In this document: positions 25,191 to 33,389 of the stretch, piece by piece
Numbering within the stretch: position 1 is the stretch's first letter
Layout of the letters: each line of letters starts with the position of its first letter
Assembly (NCBI GenBank): GCA_016779445.1
Contig: JADHNP010000018.1
Coordinates: forward strand, 1 to 39,786
Direction of reading: 5' to 3'
DNA: 39,786 nt
DNA from: Luminiphilus sp.
GTDB taxonomy: Bacteria > Pseudomonadota > Gammaproteobacteria > Pseudomonadales > Halieaceae
Notes under the pieces: model-generated
What the model was told of the DNA's origin: nothing
Database searches by the model: none
The model's input: the letters and a program-made list of their open reading frames with translations, nothing else
Translations under genes and position numbers: made by a program

Positions 25191-25810
25191 GGTGCCATTC
25201 TGCTCACGGAAAGCAACACAATCGGTGTCACTGGGACGTCTTGAAACACAGCCGGACCACGACTTGTCTCCACTGATGTGGCACCCGTCTCAGTCAATGC
25301 AATGATATCGACCACTTGCATGCCCTCTACCACTTCACCAAATACTGCATAACCCTCATTTCCTGGTGTCCAATCCAGCCGGAGGTTGCTCCGCTGATTG
25401 ATAAAAAATTGCGCCGTGGCTGAGTCGGGATCACTGGTCCGCGCCATTGCCAATGTGCCTCGAGTGTTGTGAAGTTTGTTACTCGACTCGTTAATAATTG
25501 GGTCGCGGGTCGGCTTTTCTTTCATCTCGGTAGAGAAGCCACCTCCCTGAATCATGAAATTACTGATCACTCGATGGAAGACAGTATTGTCGTAGTACCC
25601 GGCGTCCACATATTGTAGAAAGTTCTCCACGGTCACCGGGGATTTTTCCGCGTAAAGTTCAATGACAATATCCCCGTCGGTGGTTTTTATAATGACTCTT
25701 GGGTTGTCTACGCTGTCCTCAGCCGCTGTGACCGCCATGGATATCGCGAGTAAGTAGCCCGCCAATCCGATCAATGCGCACGTTTTTTTTAAATAAAACT
25801 CAATATTCAT
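25187..25810 (-). CDS. Periplasmic cyclophilin-type peptidyl-prolyl isomerase
   Basis: This 207-aa protein is a cyclophilin, which catalyses cis-trans isomerisation of prolyl bonds. A signal peptide (about 1-30, ending VTAAED) points to the periplasm, as for E. coli PpiA. Family motifs are NFLQYVDAGYYDNTVFHRVI, FMIQGGG, RGTLAMAR, ATAQFFIN and VFGEVVEGM. I chose ATG at 25810 with AGGGA about 8 bases upstream. The signal-peptide region contains a run of eight A bases (codons 6-9), a possible slippage site. Confidence 0.94.
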   Translation of the reverse strand: MNIEFYLKKTCALIGLAGYLLAISMAVTAAEDSVDNPRVIIKTTDGDIVIELYAEKSPVTVENFLQYVDAGYYDNTVFHRVISNFMIQGGGFSTEMKEKPTRDPIINESSNKLHNTRGTLAMARTSDPDSATAQFFINQRSNLRLDWTPGNEGYAVFGEVVEGMQVVDIIALTETGATSVETSRGPAVFQDVPVTPIVLLSVSRMAP

Positions 25811-25835
25811 TATTGCTTCCCTGTCAATGTTCTCG

Positions 25836-26534
25836 TTAGTTCCAACCATCGCTTTGTTTTTTTGATGGCCACAATCGCGGCGTAATCACGGCCAGGATGA
25901 CACCAAGCAGCACTGCTAAAGCGCCGTCGAGGATCTGATTATTAGCAATGCGTTCACGTAAGCGCACGTTCTCCAGGCGGAGCAAGTCAGCCCCCGAGCG
26001 CTCCGACTCCAGCTCGGCCACAAGTTGCTGATTCATCAAATCGAGCTCCAGGGCGGCAGACGACACACGTCTGATCTCTGCCAGCTCATTGCGTGCGCTC
26101 TCGACTTGAGCAGTCAGTTCGTCAATCGCGCCGTCAGCCAGATCAGCTTCTGAGGATCGTTCACTAAGCTGGGCGACCAAACGATCATTTGCTGCTTGCA
26201 CCTTCGCAAGCTCAACGCGCATTTCTCCGATCAGTAATGAGGCGGGGGGGTCTGTTTGCAGATACTGAGCTCGCACCCATCCGCGAATGCCATTACGCGT
26301 TTCGATTTCTATCCATTCGTTATTTTCACTGAGCGCATAGCTTAGTACCGCTGTACCCGAAGACAAACCACGGTGAACAATCTCAGAATCAGTCTGAGCC
26401 TCGGCGCGAACTGCTACCAAAAGGGTGTCACTGATGTATCGAGTCTCCTGAGCGTAACTCAAGAGTGAAGGCAGCAGAAACGCCATAACAGCAGGAATAG
26501 CAGTTAGACGGTTCGCGAGTAGAGACTTTTTCAT
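25836..26534 (-). CDS. SH3-domain, coiled-coil membrane protein (YgiM/TIGR04211-like)
   Basis: The 232-aa product has a signal peptide ending at about residue 28 (SYAQE). A bacterial SH3 domain follows (about 30-95) with TRYISDTLLVAVRAEAQTDS and GIRGWVRAQYL. A long coiled coil (about 105-200) leads to a C-terminal membrane span (about 205-223) and a basic tail. This is the layout of E. coli YgiM. Bacterial SH3 domains often bind peptidoglycan; the role here is unknown. The ATG at 26534 overlaps yciB by 4 bases. Confidence 0.87.
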   Translation of the reverse strand: MKKSLLANRLTAIPAVMAFLLPSLLSYAQETRYISDTLLVAVRAEAQTDSEIVHRGLSSGTAVLSYALSENNEWIEIETRNGIRGWVRAQYLQTDPPASLLIGEMRVELAKVQAANDRLVAQLSERSSEADLADGAIDELTAQVESARNELAEIRRVSSAALELDLMNQQLVAELESERSGADLLRLENVRLRERIANNQILDGALAVLLGVILAVITPRLWPSKKQSDGWN

Positions 26535-27148
26535 GATGAACCTCGCATGGAACCTGCGTCGTCGCCGTCGCCGGCATCTTGTTCCTTCAAGTATGGGAGA
26601 ACCAGAAACATAGTGAGTAGCATAAGCAAGAGCGTAAACCCCACACTTGAATACAACTTGTAAGACACCCAAAAAGCTTCCTCAAAACGGTAGGCAACGA
26701 CAATGTTCAGCGTGCCCACTAGCGTGAAATTGGCGATCCACAGTGCGTTCAGGTATCCCCAGATTCTCTGTGGCAGTGTCAATTGTTGTCCCATAAGGCG
26801 TTGCAGAAGGTTTTTCTCTCCAAAAAACTGTGAGGCCAGAAAAACCAGTGCCAATCCCCAGTTAAACACGGTGGGTTTCCACTGAATAAACCTTTGATCG
26901 CGCAGAATCAGCGTGGCGGAGCCAAAGACAACAACGGCTAGCGTCATCCACATCAGCCGTTTGTCGTTGGCTTTGCTGATCATTGAGCTGACCAGCCATA
27001 CCAATACGCTACTGACCATCAGTACAGCAGTGGCGCTGAAGATCCCGTCAAAGGTGTGAGACCAGCTGCCTATGTTCAGGGTCTCGCCACTGAGTTGGTA
27101 GGCGCTAAAAAACAGAACCAGCGGGAGAAATTCGAGGAGTTGTTTCAT
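26531..27148 (-). CDS. yciB: Inner-membrane septation protein YciB (IspZ family)
   Basis: YciB is a small polytopic inner-membrane protein implicated in cell division and envelope synthesis. The 205-aa product begins MKQLLEFLPLVLFFSAYQL and has five or so membrane segments. It contains the family blocks QFFGEKNLLQRLMGQQLTLP, WGYLNALWIANFTL and FWVSYKLYSSVGFTL. AGGA lies 6 bases before the ATG. It heads the minus-strand run and faces the divergent PHP-phosphoesterase gene. Confidence 0.95.
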   Translation of the reverse strand: MKQLLEFLPLVLFFSAYQLSGETLNIGSWSHTFDGIFSATAVLMVSSVLVWLVSSMISKANDKRLMWMTLAVVVFGSATLILRDQRFIQWKPTVFNWGLALVFLASQFFGEKNLLQRLMGQQLTLPQRIWGYLNALWIANFTLVGTLNIVVAYRFEEAFWVSYKLYSSVGFTLLLMLLTMFLVLPYLKEQDAGDGDDAGSMRGSS

Positions 27149-27267
27149 GTATGTTCCTGTTTGCTAACGTGAGCGCTCGCTATCTATCGGCCTATGTTAG
27201 ACAATTCAGCCCAACCCGTTTGCGCGACCGGTTGCTGACATGCGGCCAGCGCAGTGTAGAGACAGCC

Positions 27268-28086
27268 TTGATCGACTTCCACACACATAGCACCGCCTCA
27301 GACGGCGCATTGACACCTTCCGAGTTAGTTAATCGAGCAGCTGCGGCGGGCATCAACACTGTTGCTTTGACAGACCACGACACCATCGCTGGGTTCGTGA
27401 GCGTGGCCCATAGTGTGCCATCGGGCGTGCGGCTTGTCAGTGGTGTCGAGCTGTCGTGTCAGTGGGGCAGGGTAGGTATCCATGTCGTGGGTCTGGGCTT
27501 TGATCCGACTTCGCCAGTGCTGCTTGATCATCTCGATGGTTTGGATGCGGCTCGCCTCAGACGTGCAGAGATGATTGCTCAGCGACTGTCTAAAAAAGGC
27601 ATGCAAGAGGCCCTTGAAGGTGCGATGACTGTCGCTGCGGGAGCGCAAATTGGCAGACCACATTTTGCCCGATGGATGGTGAAGAAGGGTTACGTGCAGA
27701 ACGAGAATGATGCTTTCAAACGATTTCTGGGAAACGGTAAAGTGGGCGATATCTCAACATTGTGGCCGGATCTTGGGCGAACCGTTGAGACCATCAAGTC
27801 AGCGGGCGGACTCGCCGTGCTAGCGCACCCCCTGAAGTATCGTCTGACGGCAACGCGCCTCAACGCGCTCTGTGCGGCTTTTGTAGCGGCGGGTGGCTCG
27901 GCGATCGAGGTCATTAATGGCCGACCCGTAACCGGTGACATAAAACGATTGGTGGGTATGGCTGTCGAGCGTGACCTGCTTATCTCGGTGGGATCGGATT
28001 TTCACCGCGATGTTGAATATGGCGCTGGATTGGGCATTGATACCGAAGGATTCCTGCCGGGCTTGGGGGTGTGGGAGAGGTTATGA
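27268..28086 (+). CDS. yciV: PHP-domain phosphoesterase (YciV/RNase AM family)
   Basis: This metal-dependent phosphoesterase resembles E. coli YciV (RNase AM/TrpH), which removes 3'-5' phosphates or trims RNA ends. PHP motifs are DFHTHSTASDG, ALTDHDT, GVELSCQW, GRPHFARW, LAHPLKY and SVGSDFH. The frame is open from ATG 27151, only 2 bases from the divergent yciB start and without a Shine-Dalgarno sequence. I prefer TTG at 27268 (272 aa), directly before the PHP motif as in most homologues. An ATG start at 27151 would give 311 aa. Confidence 0.9.
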   Translation: MIDFHTHSTASDGALTPSELVNRAAAAGINTVALTDHDTIAGFVSVAHSVPSGVRLVSGVELSCQWGRVGIHVVGLGFDPTSPVLLDHLDGLDAARLRRAEMIAQRLSKKGMQEALEGAMTVAAGAQIGRPHFARWMVKKGYVQNENDAFKRFLGNGKVGDISTLWPDLGRTVETIKSAGGLAVLAHPLKYRLTATRLNALCAAFVAAGGSAIEVINGRPVTGDIKRLVGMAVERDLLISVGSDFHRDVEYGAGLGIDTEGFLPGLGVWERL

Positions 28087-28195
28087 CATACAAGTGCCGC
28101 TTATCTATCGCGCTCTGTAAACAGCGACGCGCTGAACGCAACCGCTTTTTTGATGAAGTTCATGTAGCGAGGGCGGCAAGCCAGGACGCGATACG

Positions 28196-28822
28196 ATGAG
28201 TCAGTTTTTTTCAATGCATCCCGAGACACCTCAGGTCAGACTGATTCAGCAAGCCACAACTATCATCCGGCAGGGCGGTGTCGTGGTCTACCCGACCGAC
28301 TCGGCTTATGCGCTGGGTTGCCAGCTCGGGGACAAAAAAGCGGCTGACCGTATCCGAAGAATCCGGACTTTGCAGGATGACCACAATTTCACCCTCATGT
28401 GCCGCGATTTATCTGAGTTGGGCACTTATGCCCGTGTCGACAACGCAGTGTATCGACTCATTCGCTCCGCAACACCGGGGCCATATACCTTTATCCTGGA
28501 GGCCACGCGAGAGGTTCCGAAACGCTTGGTTCAGCCGAAGCGGAAAACGATTGGTCTGCGGGTGCCTGCTCATCCTATACCCAGAGCGCTACTGGATCTG
28601 CTCGATGAACCCCTGATGAGTGTCACCTTGCAGATGCCAGGTGATGAGTTCCCGTTGACTGATCCTTACGACATTCGCGATCAATTGGAGCATGAGGTGG
28701 ATCTTGTCATCGACGGTGGTTTTTGTGGGCTCGAGGCGACTTCAGTGGTGGACCTGACGGGACCGGAGCCACATATTTTGCGACGTGGCCTGGGTGATGT
28801 GAGCGACTTTGAGGCAGCCTGA
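28196..28822 (+). CDS. yciO: YrdC/YciO-family putative threonylcarbamoyl-AMP synthase-like protein
   Basis: The 208-aa product has the YrdC fold with GGVVVYPTDSAYALGCQLGD, a double-stranded-RNA and nucleotide binding family. TFILEATREVPKRL and TIGLRVPAHPI point to YciO rather than TsaC. TsaC makes the threonylcarbamoyl-AMP used for t6A tRNA modification; YciO activity is less certain. ATG at 28196 has AGGA about 11 bases upstream. It lies between yciV and scpA, as in other gammaproteobacteria. Confidence 0.92.
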   Translation: MSQFFSMHPETPQVRLIQQATTIIRQGGVVVYPTDSAYALGCQLGDKKAADRIRRIRTLQDDHNFTLMCRDLSELGTYARVDNAVYRLIRSATPGPYTFILEATREVPKRLVQPKRKTIGLRVPAHPIPRALLDLLDEPLMSVTLQMPGDEFPLTDPYDIRDQLEHEVDLVIDGGFCGLEATSVVDLTGPEPHILRRGLGDVSDFEAA

Positions 28823-28837
28823 GGGTATACTTGTCTG

Positions 28838-29716
28838 GTGAACAGTCCTGAGCAAACCTCCCCCCCGGAGGGCATTGAAGCGGTGCCCGCCCCGATCTCG
28901 CCACTCCCTCAGGAATCCGACTCGATGCGGCCTGAACAGGCGGAGATGCCCTTTGCAATGGTTCGCGGCGAAGCGGTCACGGAGCTGCCCAAAGACCTTT
29001 ACATCCCGCCCCAGGCTCTGGAAGTTTTTCTGGATGCGTTCGAGGGCCCGCTAGACTTATTGCTGTATCTCATTCGCCGACAGAATCTCGATATCCTCGA
29101 TATTGATGTTGCACAGATTACTGAGCAGTACATGCGTTACGTCGAACTGATGGATGCTGTGCAGTTTGAGCTGGCGGCAGAGTATCTACTGATGGCGGCA
29201 ATGCTGGCTGAGATCAAATCCAGAATGCTGTTGCCCCGTGCTGGTGACGTGGAAGATGAGGAAGAGGATCCTCGGGCGAACTTGGTACGCCGTCTGCAGG
29301 AATATGAACGGTTCAAGAAAGCGGCAGAGGATCTCGAGGAGTTGCCGAGGCTCGAGAGAGAGGTTTGGCAAGCCTCGGCGGCGCCTCCTGATCTTCACCT
29401 AGAGCGCCCACTGCCGGATATAGACATGCGGGAAGTATTGCTCGCGCTAAGCGATGTGCTCCGCCGCGCGGAAATGTATGCCAGCCATCATATTCAGCGA
29501 GAGTCGCTCTCGACACGTGAACGTATGTCAGAAGTCCTAGAGACGCTCAAATCAGGCGGATTTGTGCCATTCGTATCCCTTTTCCGACCTGAGGAGGGTC
29601 GCTTGGGCGTCGTGGTGACTTTCCTGGCGCTGATGGAACTGATCAAGGAATCACTGGTTGAGATTGTCCAAACTGAGGGTTTCGGCCCGATTCATATCAA
29701 AGCGAAGTCAGAATAG
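28838..29716 (+). CDS. scpA: Segregation and condensation protein ScpA
   Basis: ScpA is the kleisin that joins SMC heads and ScpB for chromosome compaction and segregation. The 292-aa product has the core motif EVFLDAFEGPLDLLLYLIRR starting near residue 63, then QFELAAEYLLMAAMLAEIKS. A C-terminal winged-helix domain (about 220-290) follows. The N-terminal 60 residues are acidic and Pro-rich, longer than usual. The start is GTG at 28838; ATGs at 28925 and 28946 would remove part of that extension. It lies 11 bases before scpB. Confidence 0.94.
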   Translation: MNSPEQTSPPEGIEAVPAPISPLPQESDSMRPEQAEMPFAMVRGEAVTELPKDLYIPPQALEVFLDAFEGPLDLLLYLIRRQNLDILDIDVAQITEQYMRYVELMDAVQFELAAEYLLMAAMLAEIKSRMLLPRAGDVEDEEEDPRANLVRRLQEYERFKKAAEDLEELPRLEREVWQASAAPPDLHLERPLPDIDMREVLLALSDVLRRAEMYASHHIQRESLSTRERMSEVLETLKSGGFVPFVSLFRPEEGRLGVVVTFLALMELIKESLVEIVQTEGFGPIHIKAKSE

Positions 29717-29727
29717 GCAGGATAAAA

Positions 29728-30399
29728 ATGGCAGAGGGATTGGTCCAGATCCTCGAAGGTGCGCTACTGGCGGCGGGGGAGCCGTTGTCAGTGCAACGCA
29801 TGGCTTTACTTTTTGAAGAGCATGAGCGACCGAGCAACGACGAAATCCGTGCCGCGATTAAAACGGTTGAGGAACGATGTGATGACAGAGGTTACGAGCT
29901 GTTACAAGTCGCCTCAGGTTTTCGCTTTCAGGTGCGTCAAAGTCTGTCGACCTGGGTTGGCCGCCTTTGGCAGGAGCGGCCCGCGCGGTACTCCCGTGCC
30001 CTTATGGAGACCTTATCGCTCATTGCCTATCGCCAACCGATTACTCGAGGGGAAATTGAGGAGATCCGAGGCGTGGCGGTAAGTACCAACATCGTCAAAA
30101 CCCTGATGGAGAGAGAGTGGGTTCGGGTGGTGGGGCATCGCGATGTGCCGGGTAGACCCGCGATGTACGCCACGACGCGACAATTTCTCGATTATTTCAA
30201 TCTCAAATCGTTAGACCAGCTGCCGCCACTGGCTGAAATCAAGGAGCTTGATAATTTATCTGGGGAGCTGGCGCTTGAGTTACGTGATGCCGGACAAAAC
30301 GAGCGGTTAGAGCCCGATGGGTCTGCCGAAGTTGAAGCAGTTAATTCCGCCGAGGCGGATGAGCGCGGGCACGATGAAGAAGACGCAGAAAAGCAATAG
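29728..30399 (+). CDS. scpB: Segregation and condensation protein ScpB
   Basis: ScpB binds ScpA as a dimer and completes the Smc-ScpAB condensin. The 223-aa product has two winged-helix domains (about 5-80 and 90-165) with EGALLAAGEPLS and ETLSLIAYRQPITRGEIEEI. An acidic tail (about 190-223) is probably disordered. The ATG at 29728 follows GGCAGGAT by 5 bases. Its 3' end overlaps rluB. Confidence 0.96.
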   Translation: MAEGLVQILEGALLAAGEPLSVQRMALLFEEHERPSNDEIRAAIKTVEERCDDRGYELLQVASGFRFQVRQSLSTWVGRLWQERPARYSRALMETLSLIAYRQPITRGEIEEIRGVAVSTNIVKTLMEREWVRVVGHRDVPGRPAMYATTRQFLDYFNLKSLDQLPPLAEIKELDNLSGELALELRDAGQNERLEPDGSAEVEAVNSAEADERGHDEEDAEKQ

Positions 30400-31258
30400 G
30401 CGCCTCGAATCCAGTGAGGAGGATAAGGGTGAGAAGCTGCAGAAGGTGCTTGCCCGTCTTGGTCTGGGGTCGCGTCGTGAGATAGAGCGGTGGATCGAGG
30501 AAGGCCGCCTCATGATCGACGGGAAACTCGCAGGTCTCGGCGACCGCGTGCGTGGCACTCAGGCTATTCGTCTCGACGGGAAGCCAGTGGCGCTTGATGC
30601 GGCGTCACAAGTCAGGGTTTTGCTATACCACAAGCCCCTGCGAGAAGTGTGTTCGCGCCATGATCCAGAGGGCCGCAAAACGGTATTCGAACGGCTGCCG
30701 AGGCTGAAGAATGGGAGGTGGATTTCAGTGGGCCGTCTGGATTTCAATACTTCGGGCGTTTTACTGTTCACAACCGATGGTGATTTAGCGCATGCGTTGA
30801 TGCATCCCTCCACCGCTATTGAGCGCGAGTACCTTGTGCGTGTGATGGGCAGGGTGGACGATGCATTGCTCGAGCGGTTGAAGGAGGGTGTGCACCTCGA
30901 TGACGGCCCCGCCCGGTTCTCTGACGTTCAGGACGGAGGCGGTGACGGCATCAATCACTTCTTTTACGTCGTATTGACCGAAGGTCGTAATCGCGAAGTC
31001 AGGCGGCTCTGGGAGTCGCAGGGCTTGACGGTTTCCAGGTTAAAACGCGTTCGCTACGGCGAAGTGTTCATGCCTTCTAAACTTAAAAAAGGCCAGTGGC
31101 TGGAACTCCCTCAGAAAGATGTTGATGTGATCTATCAAATGGCCGGCTTAGCCGCCCGTGAGGTGGCGTCGGTCAGCCAAAGAGAGCAAGTTCGGCACGA
31201 GCGTTTGGTCAATAAGAATCCGCGCCCGCGCGGCGGTCGCCATCGCCGGGCAAGTTAA
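30374..31258 (+). CDS. rluB: 23S rRNA pseudouridine synthase RluB
   Basis: RluB makes pseudouridine 2605 in 23S rRNA. The 294-aa product has an N-terminal S4 RNA-binding domain (KLQKVLARLGLGSRREIERW). The catalytic domain carries the Asp of GRLDFNTSGVLLFT and EGRNREVRRLWES, with a basic tail for RNA contact. I chose ATG at 30374, which overlaps the scpB end by 26 bases. ATGs at 30359 and 30317 are in frame, and 30359 has GAGG just upstream. Its TAA stop lies within the same TTAA as the stop of convergent yciK. Confidence 0.94.
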   Translation: MKKTQKSNRRLESSEEDKGEKLQKVLARLGLGSRREIERWIEEGRLMIDGKLAGLGDRVRGTQAIRLDGKPVALDAASQVRVLLYHKPLREVCSRHDPEGRKTVFERLPRLKNGRWISVGRLDFNTSGVLLFTTDGDLAHALMHPSTAIEREYLVRVMGRVDDALLERLKEGVHLDDGPARFSDVQDGGGDGINHFFYVVLTEGRNREVRRLWESQGLTVSRLKRVRYGEVFMPSKLKKGQWLELPQKDVDVIYQMAGLAAREVASVSQREQVRHERLVNKNPRPRGGRHRRAS

Positions 31259-32010
31259 CCTTGCGCACTTAGTGCTTTACCGTGGATCAAAGCGCTGGCG
31301 TCACTGAGGAGATAAATCCAGATATCCGTTAGCGCCTCGGGTAATGGGTTGCTGTCGGGCGGTTCGCCCGGGTAAGCAGCTCGTCGCATTCTGGTATTCA
31401 CGGCACCCGGATTCAAGCTGTTTACTCGTATGCTGGATGTGCCCCCCAGCTCATCGGCCAACACCTGCATGTACCCTTCCGTGGCAAATTTCGACACGGC
31501 ATAGGCACCCCAAAAGGCTTTGCCCCGTCGTCCAACTCCTGAGCTGGTGAGCACGATCGAAGCGAGGGAGGCGCGTTCCAACAGGGGCATCAGTGCACGG
31601 GTGAGGAGAAAGGTGGCAGTGATGTTGACTTGAAGCACCTCCTGCCAACTCTCTAGAGAGGTTTGTGATAGTGCGCGCCGCTCCCCGAGCACACCTGCGT
31701 TGTGCACCAGCCCGTCAATGGCCAATCCCTCTGCAAGAAGTGTTTCCGCCAGCTCATCGTAAGGCTCGTGTTGCGTTATCTTGAGATCAAGCGGGATTAG
31801 TCCGGGCGTTCTCCCGCCCTCATTTACGATGGTGTCATAGACGGATTCCAGTGCTGCTTCATTCCTGCCGGTAAGTAATACTTCCGCGCCGAGGCGCGCA
31901 CAGGCTAACGCGACGGCTCGGCCGATACCCTCTGTGGCGCCGGTGATGAGAATCGTTTTGTTTTTCAACTCATCTTGGGCTGGGCGCCAATGCGGTGGCA
32001 GTCCGCTCAC
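31255..32010 (-). CDS. yciK: Short-chain dehydrogenase YciK
   Basis: This is a 251-aa classical SDR oxidoreductase. It has the NAD(P)-binding TGATEGIGRA motif (about 24-33), the NAG motif (HNAG) and the catalytic Ser plus Tyr-x-x-x-Lys (YAVSK). The N-terminal block (PPHWRPAQDELKNKTILITG) and position beside mupP and ubiG identify it as YciK. Its substrate is unknown. It overlaps mupP by 4 bases, so ubiG-mupP-yciK is likely one operon. Confidence 0.92.
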   Translation of the reverse strand: MSGLPPHWRPAQDELKNKTILITGATEGIGRAVALACARLGAEVLLTGRNEAALESVYDTIVNEGGRTPGLIPLDLKITQHEPYDELAETLLAEGLAIDGLVHNAGVLGERRALSQTSLESWQEVLQVNITATFLLTRALMPLLERASLASIVLTSSGVGRRGKAFWGAYAVSKFATEGYMQVLADELGGTSSIRVNSLNPGAVNTRMRRAAYPGEPPDSNPLPEALTDIWIYLLSDASALIHGKALSAQG

Positions 32011-32681
32011 GCTAGTAGGTCCTCGATGAGGGTTCGCAGTGCCAAACTCGATGTTGCTATCGCGTCAGCCCCCCAATCCTGTGCGGATTCGCCATCGGCG
32101 AGATAGCCATAACTCGCCGCGATGGTTTGACATCCGGAGGCAATACCTGCATCGATATCTCTTCGGTGGTCTCCTATAAAAATCGTATCGGAAGCACTGC
32201 ACTGCAATTTTTCACAGGCCAGTAGCAGTGATTCCGGATCAGGTTTTGGTCGGATGACATCGTCGGGCGTCAGCACCACCTCCGCGCTAGGGGTAAATGA
32301 CATGAGCGTCATTAAAGGCACCGCGAAGCGGGCCAGTTTGTTGGTGACTATCCCCCAAGGTACGCCATGAGATCCAAGCGAGGATACGAGTTCTCGCATG
32401 CCGGGGTAGGGTTCGCTGAGCGATCCCAGTCCGGACTCATAATGATCGAGAAAACGTTGTCGCCAAAATTCAAAGGAAGGATCTGAAGCGGAAATCTCTA
32501 ATGCAGCCTGTACCATTCCTATTGCTCCATCAGAAACGCTACGCCAGACAGTTTGTATGTCCATAACGGGCAAGGAGGCTTCCCGCCGCAACTCCGCGGC
32601 AATATGGATAAACTCCGGTGCGGTATTGATCAATGTGCCATCCAAATCAAACAGCACCGCCCGTGGGCGGGAGAGAGTCAC
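32007..32681 (-). CDS. mupP: HAD-family phosphatase, probably N-acetylmuramate 6-phosphate phosphatase MupP
   Basis: This 224-aa protein is a HAD hydrolase with motif I FDLDGTL (Asp12 and Asp14), motif II (VTNK), and KPDP and GDHRRDID as motifs III and IV. The family includes phosphoglycolate phosphatase Gph. The position between ubiG and yciK is that of Pseudomonas MupP, which acts in peptidoglycan recycling through UDP-MurNAc. The assignment rests on context; Gph activity cannot be excluded. It overlaps both neighbours by 4 bases. Confidence 0.87.
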   Translation of the reverse strand: MTLSRPRAVLFDLDGTLINTAPEFIHIAAELRREASLPVMDIQTVWRSVSDGAIGMVQAALEISASDPSFEFWRQRFLDHYESGLGSLSEPYPGMRELVSSLGSHGVPWGIVTNKLARFAVPLMTLMSFTPSAEVVLTPDDVIRPKPDPESLLLACEKLQCSASDTIFIGDHRRDIDAGIASGCQTIAASYGYLADGESAQDWGADAIATSSLALRTLIEDLLA

Positions 32682-33385
32682 GGTTTGCGCGCTCTGATCA
32701 GATAATTAACGGAGACATCGTCTTTTGTGAGTCGGTACTGCTTGCTGATTGGATTATAGGTCATCCCTGTCATTTCCAGCATCTCGAGACCCGCGTCGCG
32801 GATCCACTTTGCCAACTCGGAGGGTTTGATCAGTTTGGCGTACTCGTGGGTGCCGCGAGGAAGCAGATTCAACACATATTCGGCGCCGACGATTGCAAAC
32901 AGAAACGCCTTAGGATTACGGTTAATGGTTGAAAAAAAGAGATCGCCCCCGGGTCGACACAAGTCCGCGCAGGCGCTGACGACGGTGGAGGGGTCGGGCA
33001 CGTGCTCAAGCATTTCAAGACAGGTCACCACATCAAATTCACCCGCTCTTTTTTCGGCAAAGGATTCAGCAGTGCTGCGTTCGTAATTGACGTCTATACC
33101 GCTTTCTAATTGATGCAGGCGAGCCACCGACAACGGTGCCTCGCCCATATCGATGCCGGTCACGTGGGCGCCCCGATGCACCAGTGCCTCAGACAATAGC
33201 CCGCCGCCGCAGCCGACATCGAGTACCGATTTTCCCCTGACTTCGGCTAAATCGTCGATCCAATTCGCGCGCAATGGATTGATGTCATGGAGGGGCTTGA
33301 ACTCGCTATTGGGATCCCACCAGCGGGATGCGAGTTTCTCGAATTTAGCGATCTCATCCAGATCGACATTATTTTCGGTGATCAT
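32678..33385 (-). CDS. ubiG: Ubiquinone biosynthesis O-methyltransferase UbiG
   Basis: UbiG carries out both O-methylation steps of ubiquinone synthesis using S-adenosylmethionine. The 235-aa product has EIAKFEKLASRWWDP at the N-terminus, SAM motif VLDVGCGGG (54-62), TCLEMLEHVPDP and a C-terminal GMTYNPISKQY block, all typical. I chose ATG at 33385, with GGAG about 9 bases upstream. The frame is open 34 codons further but extends into the upstream deaminase gene. Confidence 0.96.
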   Translation of the reverse strand: MITENNVDLDEIAKFEKLASRWWDPNSEFKPLHDINPLRANWIDDLAEVRGKSVLDVGCGGGLLSEALVHRGAHVTGIDMGEAPLSVARLHQLESGIDVNYERSTAESFAEKRAGEFDVVTCLEMLEHVPDPSTVVSACADLCRPGGDLFFSTINRNPKAFLFAIVGAEYVLNLLPRGTHEYAKLIKPSELAKWIRDAGLEMLEMTGMTYNPISKQYRLTKDDVSVNYLIRARKP

Positions 33386-33389
33386 ACTG

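Noticed and set aside
28087-28195. Possible terminator after yciV (T-run near 28145-28151)
   Set aside because: No stable GC-rich stem directly precedes the T-run; only 3-4 bp pairings are possible.
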